Shown here in pieces: positions 31,613 through 43,809 of a DNA stretch of 64,000 nt (the first letter of the stretch is position 1; the number at the start of each line of letters is the position of its first letter). The DNA is taken from the NCBI GenBank assembly GCA_021234155.1, contig JAJEKV010000035.1, positions 11,164,407 to 11,228,406 of the forward strand, in the 5' to 3' direction. The stretch comes from Isoetes taiwanensis (taxonomy: Eukaryota > Streptophyta > Lycopodiopsida > Isoetales > Isoetaceae). Below the pieces are notes generated by a model, which worked only from the letters and a program-made list of their open reading frames with translations, was not told the origin of the DNA and made no database searches. Both the position numbers and the translations under genes were made by a program.

Positions 31613-33200
31613 AGTTGTGGGCAGGTGGAATGGGTGGATGTATTAAAGAAAAAAAAACTTGTAAATGTAATTGTGTTTGTAGATGTAATGGAGTGCTAAA
31701 TATGCAGAGTTTAAAGTTTAGGGCGAGTGTGTGGGATGTGAAGTTCAATCATATGTTTGGATTTAATGCATAAGTGGCTGCATAAGTGGTAGATCATTAT
31801 GGTGATGCCAGGCATTAGTCGTGGACTTATGGAATGCATTCATAAACATAAGTCGTGGTCATCTCGAATGGGTAGATGTGATGGATTTGACAGATGAAAT
31901 GTAACCATATAAGCATTGAGACGTGGAAGGAAAGATAAAGAATAATAAGTGTAGGACTTCTGTTTGTGATGTTGGTGTGCAAGACTTGTCCATAAGTATC
32001 TATTTGCGCATGATGGGAAAAAATTAGTTGATGGGAAAATGGCATAAAGTTGTGAGGTGGTCCACGTGCTCAAGTATTTGCTTTGGTCTAATGCGCTCTT
32101 TTATTGGGTCGATTAGTCTCCGTTAAAAAATCTATTCTATTCTACTTGGTGTTTGTATTAGACGTTATTTCAATATATACCATTCTATAGATAAACTACG
32201 GCCAAAGTTTCTTTGGTCCTCAAAAACTTGCCAAAGTTTGGCCGCCTTAGCAATGGTCGTATGAAATTTGGAGCCCTCCCCCTTTGCAAAATTGGCAGGG
32301 GCCTCGCGACCGACGGCAGCTGAGAGTGGGTCTGTCAGTTTTTGGAAGGGGAGCCCCTACTCCCCTTCCCCTGAATGGAGAAGTGGGGAGGCTTCAAAAA
32401 CCATCGCCGAACAGATGGAGAAGTCGAAATCCTATTGATGAAGAGGCCAAAGCAGAGTTGATGCAGAGCTACCTCATAAACTATTTCGACCTATTGTAAA
32501 CCTATTAGCTATCGACTGAGTGGAATTGTCCGCCCTACTTCTATTCCGCGATATTGGCAAACGCCACATGGCATCACCAAAACGATTTTGGCGACCCACT
32601 TTTTATTTGTTGTTATTGGGACGATAAAATTTATTCACAATTTGATTTTGTAGTACTTGTGGCAATGTAGACATCATAACATGTGACATGAAATGCAATG
32701 TGAGGACTCATAATCATTATAAATCATCATGGTACTTGCACTTGAGATTACTATTGCCCAAATAAGTGTACGCCATGGTGTTATGGACTCAAATACCTAA
32801 GGAACAAACTCCATCAAAATATATCAAAGGACAAAAACTCAAGTTAACCATGCAAAATAACATACATATTCTCTTAAAAGAAAAATTCATTCTAATATGT
32901 CGTTAGCTCCTACACAAAACTATTTCCGACTTGACTGGTCTTGTTGTGTAAACTATTTTAAGATCAATTAACTATTTTATTATGGCAATTGGTTGAAGCG
33001 GCAAAATAAGCAAAATAAGAAGGGACATGTAGAAGCAAGAAAATCCTTGTAACTCCAAAACTACTGTTTTCAATGGCAAATGGATGGCTAAAACTGGGGA
33101 TGTTAGGGTTAGGTTGCGCTTAGGGCGGCGGCAGGCGGCCGCCCATCTCGTGCAGAGCAAAGAATCCTCACATTTCTGCTGGAGGAGTGGTCGTAAATCA
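31613..33200. other. Non-coding, no recognised feature
   Basis: AT-rich with a GC-richer patch (32280-32450) holding the palindromic word GGGGAGCCCCTACTCCCCTT. Short ORFs only. Confidence 0.4.
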
Positions 33201-34871
33201 TCCTTGACCACTGGCTTCTATGTTTCTGTAGTTTTTTCGTGGATTGGAGCATGCTGCTGAGCCCCAATGATTCAGACCTGTGGCAAAGGGGTTTTATTTC
33301 GAGCTCGCCTTAGCTCTGAAGAATCCTTAAGCACAAGACCCTGAGGTTAGAACAGTCGCATGTCTCCTTCCTACGTTTTAACTAGAATGGGAAGCCAATC
33401 ATGCATCGATAGGGCGTGCTTTGTTAGCTCTGTTCTTGCTACGGAGGAGCCCAAATCATAATGGTATGCTTTATTCCCTTTCTGGATGTGTGCCTTGGGC
33501 CAGATTTCTTTCTCGATTTAGGCCGATATGTCGCACTCAATCGTGAGCTTAGGCGATCGCACTCATCAGTAGCAAGGATTCGTTGCACTCACTGCAGCTT
33601 AGGGGGTACTAGACGGCTGCAGGCTGTATAGCAAGGATCTGCTGCACTTATTGCAGCTTAGGGACTTCAACTTATCTGGATTATTCGGTTTCACTCCGGG
33701 CAGATGCTAGAGCAATACCATTTGATTGTGTTTCCCGTTTTAAACATGGAAGGACATTTTCTGTTCAAAGATCATGTGTTATTGCGTTAGGTTTCAGTTG
33801 GGGCAAGCAAGAACAAGAAATGTGCAGTCCTAGTCCTGATGTTCACTACTGCATTAGATTCAGTTTGGGGTATATCACATTTCTTATCTGCTACAGACTG
33901 GGCTCACCAAGATGAGTGCGTTGGAATTATTCAGCCGGCATCTAAGGTATGATTCTTGCAGTAGTCTATCTGGTGGTGGAGTAGTTTTGGAATATATTTA
34001 GTGTGCTGGTCCTTGAGCAGTCAGTCCCCTCTGTGTGGGTGAGCAAAGGAGACTTCTCAAGAATGGTGGACTTTAGCTTGAGCGATCCTCTTTTGCTGTG
34101 GAGGTCTTTGGGTGCATGTGGCAGCATTCTTCTGTTTTGGTTTAAGCCCTGATTGTTATAGATGTGATGGCATGTAATTTGGATGGAGCCTAGTTCTTTC
34201 ATGTTGACCCTCTTTCATCCCAGCTGAAAGGAGGTGTGGATTTCAGAAGAGTGCATCATGAAAGCAATCTGCCTGAAGGCAAGTGATTCTAGGAGAACAT
34301 TGGACGGGAGGCCACATGTTCTTACAGCTGCTAGCAGGTTGAATGGTGGGTTATGAGCCAGCCAGTGGTGGGGGGCTTTAGTTTACTTTTTTATCCAGTT
34401 GGTAGAGCGTAGGGAAGAGGAAACCCATTGCAAGTGTTCATGGGCAGTGAAGTGAAGGTGGACCATCCCATTGGGGAGAGGCCTTTGCATCTATATCTCG
34501 AAGAAGAAAGTGAGAATAACACTCTTAAGTACGAGAAATTGGAAAAAGCGTTTTTATTCTTCCAGTAGTACTGCGATAAAGATAGGGTATGGGCCGAGTT
34601 AACGCGAGGGATGAAGCTTCCACTTTGTTTGTTCTTGTCCACTGCATTTTCGGAGGCGGATCTTAAAGGGGTCTCATCTTCAGGTATATCAGGATCAGGC
34701 TGACAGGTGGATTATTGTAATGGTGCTTCTACATTTTATTCCATACCTGGGTGGATTGTGCTGAAATGTTTAGGCTATCAGGATGGAGCCAGAAATAAAT
34801 GTATTTACATATTATATTATTAATAAAAACATAAAAATCTTGCCTTAAAAAAAAAAAAAAAAAAAAAAAAA
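33201..34871 (+). mobile_element. Probable retroposed transcript or LINE 3' end with poly(A)
   Basis: The segment ends in AATAAA (AGAAATAAATG), further AATAAA-like words, and about 26 A (34846-34871). No LINE domain was recognised; a short frame (MGSEVKVDHPIGE..., 34440-34565) is the best ORF. The 5' boundary is not defined. Could be a processed non-coding RNA copy or an unrecognised LINE 3' region. Confidence 0.4.
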
Positions 34872-35260
34872 CTAGCAAAAAGGCGCAACAGGAGGCTTGG
34901 GCAGTTTTAGGCTTGGATTTAATTTCTCATTAGGAAAGTATGTAGAAGACAAGCAATTAGCTAAACGAATATTGAAAATAGTCATTTGTATATATTAAAA
35001 CAAGCATATACTTTTTTTTTTCTTTCATTTGATGAACCAATATTACTTGATTTTGCATGTACGAGAAAGCACCTTGGGATACTCAAATGTATGCTCTTAC
35101 AAAAATCTAAAAATAGATGTGGGAATACGCATGGTGCATGCTTTTTTTTTTTGAGAAAATTCTTGGTCCATTGTAGAAAGTGACTGTAGAAGGTTCTAAT
35201 AACAATCACAATGAAGACTTGAAGTTACCATTGCAAGCACTAGTATGGACGGATATATTC
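34872..35260. other. No recognised feature
   Basis: AT-rich; complementary ORFs on both strands at 34982-35209 are chance. Confidence 0.4.
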
Positions 35261-35270
35261 AAGTGTAGTG

Positions 35271-35692
35271 GGCATTTCACAGTGACAGCTGCAATCATAT
35301 CATATGAAAATCTGTGAACATCTGAACAGTAACATTTGAAGACCTTTAACTTATGAACATTTGTAACGAATTTCAAATGGTAGACTTGCTCATTTGCTTC
35401 TGCAAGAGTACGATATACAACTGTGACAGCATGTAACTTGGCAAAGCAACAGGGTAAATTTGCACAGAGCTAGGTTGCACTGAGAAGTATAGCAAAGGCT
35501 TTTACTGGATCTACTATATAAACTACTGGATCTACTGGATAAGCTGGTATTTCACAGTGATAGCTGCAATCATATCATTTGAAGACCTTTAACTTATGAA
35601 CATCTGTAACGAATTTCAAATGGTAGACTTGCTCATTTGCTTCTGCAAGAGTACGATATACAACTGTGACAGCATGTAACTTGGCAAACACC
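35271..35692. repeat. Direct tandem duplication, about 150-190 bp arms
   Basis: GTATTTCACAGTGATAGCTG through AACTGTGACAGCATGTAACT at about 35548-35692 repeats 35271-35450, with a 40-bp internal deletion in the second copy. An 18-bp word (CACCTCATGTTAGCTAGCT) is also duplicated at 35771-35811. Confidence 0.85.
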
Positions 35693-36544
35693 ACCACAAC
35701 TGTGAGATCAATGTAAATGCATGTGAATACAAATTATCTAAATGAAAAAGGGATGTGCAGGCACGTTGGATCCACCTCATGTTAGCTAGCTCCACCTCAT
35801 GTTAGCTAGCTGACATTATGCTTTACAGTGTGAGAAGATCCCTAAACTTGAAGAATAAGGAAATACCTCAAGAACAACTGCATTTGCTTTCATCATGCAA
35901 TTATCCACAATTTTTATGGTAACGTAGATGCCCAACTTACCAAGCAACCAATATAGCTTCATCCTTATCAAACCAATGCAAGTTGGCATCCAAAATCCTA
36001 GGAATAACTGCTTGTCCACATGCCTAAGTACAATAGCTAGCTACAGATACTCATTCTTGGCAGTTTGAAGCTCATTTTCAATGCCAACTGGAATATACAC
36101 ATGAACCTAATTAGTTGTACCAAGGCCTGTTAGTTAATAAAATACAGCGGCCATATTTAAGCAAGGTCCCATAGCCAGGGAACCGGTTTCTGAGGTGTAT
36201 AGTATATGTCAAACTGTGCATGAAGAAAAAAGGTGAACCCCTTTGCATTATTGGTAGAAGGCAGGCCCGACAAATAATGCAATGTCCCTGTCCTTCAAAG
36301 AATATCCCATCCCCCAAAAAAATGTAAACCCTCATTTTAGACAGTATTCATGCTGAATTTCTCCCTCTCTGCAATCTCCTACTTCTAAGTCTAACCTCTG
36401 AAGCCTCGAATTAGTTATCCTGCCGCATTGTCTTCTTGGAGCCTGAAATAAACCACAAATTTCTTCAGCTACAGATCAAAAAGAAAAAAAATGAAGATTA
36501 GTGGCCACTTACTTGGTACCAGGATTTAACAGTCTTTTCTTTAA

Positions 36545-36780
36545 CCACCTAAATCTTCTTCAACATAGCTAGTGAATCTTCTATACTGCAATCATTGGGC
36601 TTGGACTCTCTGACATACTCGCTCCAAGAAGTAGTTTCTGAAGTTCTGCTAACACTTTCCATATAGAACACAACAGATTGGCCACAAGCTCTGCTCGAAA
36701 TAGGCCTGGTTTTAAACGTAAAGCTTTCCATTTCCTGATCCCCATACCAACTTCTGAAGGTCCTGGTTGGCAGTTCTATT
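36545..36780 (-). CDS. Orphan ORF/exon, unknown protein
   Basis: Minus-strand frame open from about 36770 to the stop at 36549: TRTFRSWYGDQEMESF, then FYMESVSRTSETTSWSEYV and SIEDSLAMLKKI. Composition is protein-like and the upstream extension before the Met stays open, suggesting a real but unidentified C-terminal exon. It lies right beside the foldback element. No domain recognised. Confidence 0.3.
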
Positions 36781-36786
36781 TGGCAG

Positions 36787-37360
36787 GGAAGCAGCCATTA
36801 GGGATTTTTTGAGATCATAAAAGGGCCTTCTAAGAACTGCTGACTAAGCTATATGAACTACCAATCAGAATACAGAACTGGTAATCCAGTCAGCAAAACA
36901 GTTATAACTAACTCACTGGATCACATTTTCTAGCATAAGTATTAATAGAAAAGTCCAAATGAGCTCTTATTTGGTGCAATAGATAGATCTCATTGAGATC
37001 TTTCCAACCTTGGGTGGTTTGCATATCTTTTAGCCCCATAGGATAGTAAAAAAATGGTAAAAACCATATTTTTTGGAGTTTTGAAAATCATAAGTGGTTA
37101 AAATATGTGCAAAGCACCTAAGGTTGGAAAGATCTCAACGAGATCTATCTATTACACTAAACGAAAGCTCATTTGGACTTTTCTATCAATAGTTATGCTA
37201 GAAAATGTGATCCAGTGAGTTAGTTATAACGATTTCTTTGCCGGCCCGACCCGTCGAGCTTTCGATTTACGATTGGTAGTTCATTTATCTTCATTTGGCT
37301 TAGTTGGCATGTTTTGAAGGCCCTTTTTTAATCTCAAAAAAACCCTAATGCTCTGTCTGC
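36787..37360. mobile_element. Foldback element: about 250-bp inverted arms, about 66-bp loop
   Basis: The left arm (about 36787-37032) is the near reverse complement of the right arm (about 37099-37360). Outer blocks: CATTAGGGATTTTTTGAGAT pairs with ATCTCAAAAAAACCCTAATG; AAGGGCCTTC, ACTAAGC and TGAACTACCAATC also pair. Inner block: GTTATAACTAACTCACTGGA through TTTCCAACCTT pairs almost without gaps. Loop about 37033-37098. No ORF. It fits a foldback MITE or an inverted-duplication locus able to give a long hairpin RNA. Confidence 0.88.
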
Positions 37361-37456
37361 TAATCTGAATTGCTAATCTGAATCTGCATTCAAAGATCAT
37401 ACAGTCCATTAGAGATATATTGGGGCTGTTCACGTTCTAGTATCTAGCAAACATAC

Positions 37457-39123
37457 TGTGACGTCCCCTACTCGCATACGGTGCCCTCACCGTATACAAA
37501 CAGGAGTTCATCCCCATACCAGCTCCATGCTAATACGGGGCCCTCCACATGACACCGCAACCGTGGCGGGTTCCGATGGGAAGAGTGGAAGGGTCATTGC
37601 ACCGTCTCCCTCGGGGCCTACCTAGTCTGCGGAAGCGTAAACATACATGTCGTTAGCACATACATCAACATCATATGACCATCACGAAGGATGGTCCTCC
37701 ACATATCTGCATAGACAAAGATCAAAGACATCACATAGGGAATCCTACCCAAGGCTCGGACTCAAAGGGATGATCGACGGCTTGGGTCTCGAGTTCATTG
37801 CGGGCGATGAATTCATGGCAATGGATTTGGGCGGCATATGAACATGGCTTAGGTTGTGCACTCCATCCGCCCCTCACATGCACACTTTGCGAGTAGGCTG
37901 AAAAGTGTTGGGACTGATCAGTAGCCAGCCGGATACATAGCCAGCGGGGCTATTCACGGGTTTCATCTCCCGATTCCGATGGGGCGGTAGGGATCTCTCC
38001 CTCCGAGATCTACATCTTGACTCAAGGTGACTAGAGGGCCACTGCCCGTATTCGACTTGAACTCAATGGAAGGTCATATCCACCACCTCCGCGAGTGTCG
38101 AGCCCATGCCTTGCCCACACGCCAGCGGTGCAAGCCATTGGACCTAGTCACAATGATCCCGTAGCACTAACACACCATAGGGATCGTTCAAGAGTCGAAC
38201 CACGAACCTCCTTATAAGCCCGGTCTGGCCCCTTCACCCACAACCAGGTGTGGCTCTTGTGCCTGTGGCGCATCTACAAGCAGTGCTAGAGAGGCTACTC
38301 TAGGAGCATCAACTACAAAGCTTTAGGTCTCTACCCCCCTTCCCAATACAAGGAGTTCATAGAGATACATCATCCATATACATCACAGAAGAACTAAAGA
38401 ACAAGATCTAATCTATATCATAGAGTTAGGTTCTTTAGTTAGAGTCTGCTATCTAGAGATCTGGAGGGCTGCTATGGGCAATTTAAGAGGCTAAACCCTC
38501 TTGATTCGATGGTCTGAAATGGGGTTTAGACTACTAAATTGCCTAAATACCTGATCCTTGAGTTCCTCCTCCTGACCTGAGCTCGACCATCCTGCTGAGA
38601 TGCTCGAATCAAGGAAAACTAATGATGCAATTCTCTCAGACAGAGTCTGGGAGGCGGTTTTGACCCTTGGGCCAGTCAAAACAGAGCTCTAAAACCCTAG
38701 AAACGAAAATGGGCAAGTTAGGGTTCTCCTACTTAAATAGACAAGGGGGTGGCTAGGGTTTCCAATTATCCCCTTTAGGCATGTGGGATAATTGGGAAAA
38801 GGGCCCACTTGCCTTTAAGGGCTAGGTGGCCAAATGTGCCCACATGGAAATGTGTGCACCCAAATGTGCTCACATGGAAATGTGTGCACATTAATGAATG
38901 TGTACATTGGAAAATGTGCACATTAATTGCACCTATGGGTATGGCCCACTTGGCATCAAGTGGCCACATGGAAATGTGTGCCCACATTAATGTGTACATT
39001 GGAAAATGTGCACATTAATGCTAATGCACATTCTTAGCAAGTTGCCCCCTAGGGGCTACCCACTTGCGTTGGCGCTACGCGTCGGTCGAGGTGGTGTCTG
39101 GCGTGGCGATGGCGGGCATTACA
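37457..39123. mobile_element. Possible solo Gypsy-type LTR
   Basis: Starts TGTGACGTCCCCTACTCGC and ends GGCGGGCATTACA, the TGTGACGTCCC...TTACA style of many plant Ty3/Gypsy LTRs. No PBS, PPT or protein-coding interior adjoins, so it would be a solo LTR of about 1.67 kb. Flanks are CATAC and ATATA, not a clean 5-bp duplication, which lowers confidence. GC content is higher than its surroundings. Confidence 0.4.
38828..39035. repeat. CACATGGAAATGTGTGC / ACATTGGAAAATGTGCACATT palindromic repeat cluster
   Basis: At least three copies of CACATGGAAATGTGTGC and two of GTACATTGGAAAATGTGCAC, both imperfectly palindromic, in about 200 bp within the possible LTR. Gives overlapping ORFs on both strands. 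Confidence 0.85.
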
Positions 39124-40369
39124 ATATACGTCCCGGGGCGTATCTTTGTCTTTGGAACGTCACATATCTTGCGAAAATGATTGAATGACCTGAATGCTTT
39201 AAAAATTATGAATGCCTTAATGACCTGAAAATGCAAGAACGCAGAACTCATTACTAAAACTGCAATCCAGCATTTTAGAGTTTTTCAGCATGCTGGATTT
39301 ATTGAGAGGAACTTCCATGCGAACCACAAACTACCTGCATGTTTGGCCTAAATGAGAGTGTCTAGACCTATTATAGAGAATTGGAGTGCCATATTAGGCT
39401 GCAATATACCTTTCAAGCCAGCAAATACACCATATCACAACGCCACAAATCCACGTAATTGAGCTTCCACACAAAGAGATAAACTGTATTTTTCAGCCAT
39501 GTTCTTTTGAATTTTGTAGCTTGAAAGAAAACCAGGGAACATAGTTCTGGACTTCCATAAGATTCAACAAAACATGCAAGGCTTCAAAAAAATCATACCT
39601 CGAATTTCGTTTTTGGCACATGGGTCTTCACTAAAGCCCTCCAAGATCATCTTAAGACTATAAACTGTTTTCCTGTATTTAAAATGCCATCTTCAGCTTG
39701 CATTTACATCACCTAAAGAGTTGATTTCTTTACAAATATGTGCATAGTATCATTTCTAAGTGAAAAGCATTAATAAGATAGTACAGGAAATGGAAACGTC
39801 CATCACATAAAACTGTCAAACTGCATCTAAGCTATATGAAGTAGATTCTTTACATGGAAACATTAAGCAGCTTTAAATAATTTGCTAGGTCACTATTTCT
39901 GTTGTTCTTAGCAGATGCCATAATGCAAATGTAATGATTATTATACCCTCTGACTGGATTGCTTTCCTAAATCACAAACTTTCTTGTAATGTGCAAGACC
40001 TTGTAATGGAATAAATAACAAAATACACAAAAGCAAAGAGGAGGAAGGAGGTGAGTACCTGGGAAAACCACTTTGGAGAAACAAAGCTAGTTGCTTCTAC
40101 AACTGGCAGTAGCAGATGCAAGCCTTCGAATAAGCTCAATTTTGATATTGGCAAGGTACATTAACCTTCTCATTTTGAAGTCCATCCTTTGGGCCCACTT
40201 CTATGATTTTTACAAATTCTGATATCCTGCAGAGTATATGCAATAAAGTGAAATGAACAGACACTCTCCAAGAAATTAAATCTACATTATTACTAATTAT
40301 TACTATGATGGAGCGATGTCCAAAATAATACATAATTTTGGCCTCTTAAAATTTACTATGCATTAGAGC
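39124..40369. other. No supported gene
   Basis: AT-rich. Short ORFs (60-65 codons) on the minus strand at 39972-40333 show no domain. Confidence 0.4.
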
Positions 40370-40735
40370 GGATTTGGGGTCTCAAAATGGCCTCCTATCA
40401 GCCATTCCACATCATATTTCCGCTCCTTTTTTCCCATGCCACCTAGGATACCAAACTCTCATAATTACAGATTTGCTTGGAATATTCTTCCGGAATAAGG
40501 GGGATTGCACATTCATGGCGCCATATGTATTTAATTCTGTTGGTTATCAGACAGACTGATGCAACACGTGGCGCTTCTAAAATGCCACTTGCATTATAGC
40601 ATACCGGCAACTCATGACGGTGTCTCTTGGTTTGTCAGATACCAAGCATGCGCGTCACCGCCTTCTACATTTCAAAATTTGAATGTGTAGGTTGAAGCTT
40701 TGTATCAGATCAGACTTTCATTTCCAATAAGAGAA
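40370..40735 (+). mobile_element. Truncated copy of the 5' region of the 42.6-kb element
   Basis: GGATTTGGGGTCTCAAAATG through GTTGAAGCTTTGTATCAGA matches 42609-42875 plus 43517-43655, with only a few substitutions but without the 640-bp insert of the latter. It ends where the transposase-like gene would begin to be transcribed. Either a solo fragment or an internally deleted derivative. Confidence 0.7.
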
Positions 40736-41052
40736 GATATTGGATAAAATGAGATTCTTATTGGATATTTAGGAGCTCTTCTCTGATTGGACAGTTTAAA
40801 AAACTGACATGGCATTTTAAGCATCCCTTAATGGGACAAAATGTGATCTCATTTTTCCTCTAATGTAAGGTTAAAAAAAGGAAGATATTGGATATGGCTC
40901 AAATTTCGAGACATGCACAATGGCATGTAATGATGGTTGATAGGACTGGAATTCGAATCATTCCTACGATTTTCACGTCTAATCCAGCCTATATCTATTC
41001 CAGCCTAGATTGACGCCCATTCTCCCCCCAATCTCTGCCCAATCTTTGCTAC

Positions 41053-41497
41053 ATGCTTCGCCCAATTTCGCTAGTCCATCGCCATGAAGAGATCAGCTAC
41101 GGAAGAGCCGGAGGTGTCCTCCAAGAGGCGCCTATTACGGCTGGAAGTCCGCAGTTCCCTCCGCTGCCCACGGTTCTTGCTCTGAATGCCTCTGATTCCT
41201 CTGATTCCTTTGACGAGGAATCAGAGAATGAAGAATCAGAGGAAATTTCGGAGCAGGAGTACATCACAGGCGTTCTTGAAGGCTGGATAGGAGATTCTTC
41301 AGAGAATGAGTGGTCTACCGAAGGAGAAGAAGCCGAAGGTGATGAAGAAGATGAAGAAGTTGAAGACGAATCCGCTGACTTTGAGGAGCTCATGGCGTTG
41401 ATAAATGGTACATGCATGTTTTCTTTCTTTTCTTAAGCATTCAACTAACGGTTATTTCTTATTTTTTTGTTTTGCAGATGGTGAAGCAGATGAATGA
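41053..41497 (+). CDS. Small two-exon acidic protein gene
   Basis: Exon 1 ends at 41407 (ATAAATG|GTACAT). A 70-bp intron with TTTTGTTTTGCAG ends at 41477. Exon 2 adds DGEADE and a TGA at 41495-41497, in phase. The product is strongly acidic: SSDSFDEESENEESEEISEQ, then repeated Glu/Asp to the end. The ATG with the best context is 41083 (TCGCCATGAAG), in another frame, encoding MKRSATEEPEVSSKRRLLR, a bipartite-NLS-like start that stops after 33 codons. A single frameshift between about 41130 and 41180 would join it to the acidic frame. So this may be a slightly broken gene for a small nuclear acidic protein, alone or as an accessory gene of the adjoining transposon. Function unknown. Confidence 0.5.
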
Positions 41498-42575
41498 AAT
41501 TTGTTAGGGCAGAGCACCTCTTTTTTTTTTTTTCCTTGTTCTTAGCCTCCAGCTTAGCCTCCAGCTTGCCTCCAGCTTCTTACCATATGACTGCAAGCCT
41601 CCGGGCTTTTTTGTTGTGAATAGTTGAAGATTTAAATTTACAAAATGATGTTCTGATGTAAAGCCATACGGCCATAAAAAACTTTGAATGTAAAACATTT
41701 TTGCTTCTAATTCCATTTGAATACCTAACTTGTTTTTTTACTGTACATGTGTTACTGTACATGTGTTTTTTTACTGTACTGTGTTATGGTGTTTGTGTTT
41801 AGATACCTCTAATACAAGAAGTCTTTGACTACTTTTCACAACAGATTCCTTTAAAAATCTATTGTTGTTTAAATTATAGCAAAAATGAGTCTTGAAACTC
41901 TTTAAGTAGTAGAAGAACTCTTTGACTAGTTATCCATTTGATGACCATTTTTTAAGAAAATATGATATGTGACATTCTTATATGCAAGAAGAATCACACC
42001 AGGCGAATATGATGATATTCAAGAAGGATCACACCAAGCGAATAGTACATATGCAACAAAAATGGAACACACTAAATTCGCATCGTGTGATCCACTTTCT
42101 TATTTGTTGTCAAATTAAAATTAAACACAAGTACCCCTTCTCATTTAATGCTTTACCACCCTAAGTGCATAAAGTTATTAGTCATTTTCAAAGAGCATAT
42201 CTTTTTTTTAAGAAGGATCACATCGAGCATCCCATTTGCATCTAAAATACTTTGCCAACTCTAGTAGTACATAAAATTAGCATTTTTCAAAAAGCAAACA
42301 CTTTATCAATAAATGAGCACGTCACATATCCACACTTAACTTCAAATAAGACACATATATATTTCTTTTATTAAAAGATAATCAAAGTAATTTTACTATA
42401 GGAAGTCATCTTTTTCCAATGTATAAGCTAAAAGGTTGGAATATACTAAATTCGCCTGGTGTGATCCACTTTCTTGTTTGTTGTCAATAGATAATAACAC
42501 CAAGTCCCTCATCAATAGTCTCCCATTTGCATATAAAATATGTATCATTCCAAGTTATATTATGTTTTATGAACT
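41498..42575. other. No supported gene
   Basis: Immediately 3' of the acidic gene. Contains CCAGCTTAGCCTCCAGCTTG repeats (41545-41575), GTTACTGTACATGTGTTTTT repeats (41735-41790), and a diverged repeat of AAATTCG...GTGTGATCCACTTTCTT[AG]TTTGTTGTC at about 42075 and 42448. Confidence 0.5.
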
Positions 42576-43809
42576 AAAATGGCCTTCTATCAGCCATTCC
42601 ACGTCATATTTCCGCTCCTTGGGGATTTGGGGTCTCAAAATGGCCTCCTATCAGCCATTCCACGTCATATTTCCGCTCCTTTTTTCCCATGCCACCTAGG
42701 ATACCAAACTCTCATAATTACAGAGTTGCTTGGAATATTCTCCCGGAATAAGGGGGATCGCACATTTATGGCGCCATATGTATTTAATTCTGTTGGTTGT
42801 CAGACAGATTGATGCAACACGTGGCGCTTCTAAAAAGCCACTTGCATTATAGCATACCGGCAACTCATGACGGAGCAATTGATATGGAAAACACAAAAGA
42901 ACACAAATTCAGATTAATTACCTCAAAGAATTCGATCTCTTCAACCCTGCATCATAATAAACTCATTAGGGCAAAAGAGATTAGAGAAGGTAGCTCACCA
43001 CCCAACCGGGTCCTTCAGGAAACCGTTATCCTGAGCCTGGAAATCGTTATCCAGGGAACTGAGAAATCGTTATCTCAGCCTGATATGCACTCCAAGGTAG
43101 GATTTAAAGATGAAGGCAAGGTTTGTGAAAGCAACAAGGGTTCAGGAGGCAAGAACAGAAGTCTTGGCTGTGCAGTCCAGTCTGACCCACGGCCACTCTT
43201 TTGGCGATATCTCACGATCCACAAGGAGTTAGGCGATGAGCGACCCAATCCGGAAACTAGACTCTGAGAGCTTTCCAATGAGCCCTGGATCGCAATAATC
43301 TGAGTTATATTAGCTGAGATATGACGTTTTGAAGTTAGCCTTTTAGAAACTACTATTTTTGGGCTGGGATATTATCAAGAGATTAGCTTGGCTTAATACA
43401 AGGATAATTATCTTAGGGTATCAAATAAAGATTAAGACTCCATAATAAGGTTATTTTGAGTGCATAACAGTGGACCACACCCCCGAGCTACTAATATACT
43501 TTCGAAGCAACTCTTTCTCGTTTGTCAGATACCAAGCGTGCGCATCACCGATTCTTGTCTTGCGCTTTTTTCATTTAGAGGCCATGGCCATACAAGCTTC
43601 CCGCCTTCTACATTTCAAAATTTGAATGTGTAGGTTGAAGCTTTGTATCAGACTTTCGTTTCGAGGCGCTGCGGTTGTGCCTTAAAAGTTCGTAACCGGG
43701 ATCTTTACTTCATCCCAATACAGGCTTCCCGCCCCCCTACAATTCGAATTTTGAATTTGCTTATGTATAAAAGCATGGATTGTAGGAGAATGGACTTTTC
43801 GATTTCCAT
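42576..43809 (+). mobile_element. 5' region of transposase-like element, with 61-bp tandem repeat and inserted 640 bp
   Basis: AAAATGGCCT[TC]CTATCAGCC occurs at 42576 and 42637. The region matches 40370-40735 but is interrupted at about 42876-43516 by sequence containing three AATCGTTATC words and a GAGAGCTTTCCAATGAGCC word of the type seen in plant LTRs (compare 18560). The terminal repeats of the inserted piece were not resolved. Confidence 0.55.
43766..43773 (+). promoter_or_regulatory. TATA box of transposase-like gene
   Basis: TATAAAAG, 37 bp upstream of the ATG at 43810. This predicts a start of transcription around 43795-43805 and a very short leader. The ATG at 43774 would lie upstream of that start, so 43810 is preferred. 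Confidence 0.5.

Noticed and set aside
31365-31748. 127-codon minus-strand ORF with KQNKT repeats
   Set aside because: It is the translation of the (TTTTG)n microsatellite and flanking chance sequence.
34982-35209. Overlapping ORFs on both strands
   Set aside because: Low-complexity AT-rich text without domains or splice context.
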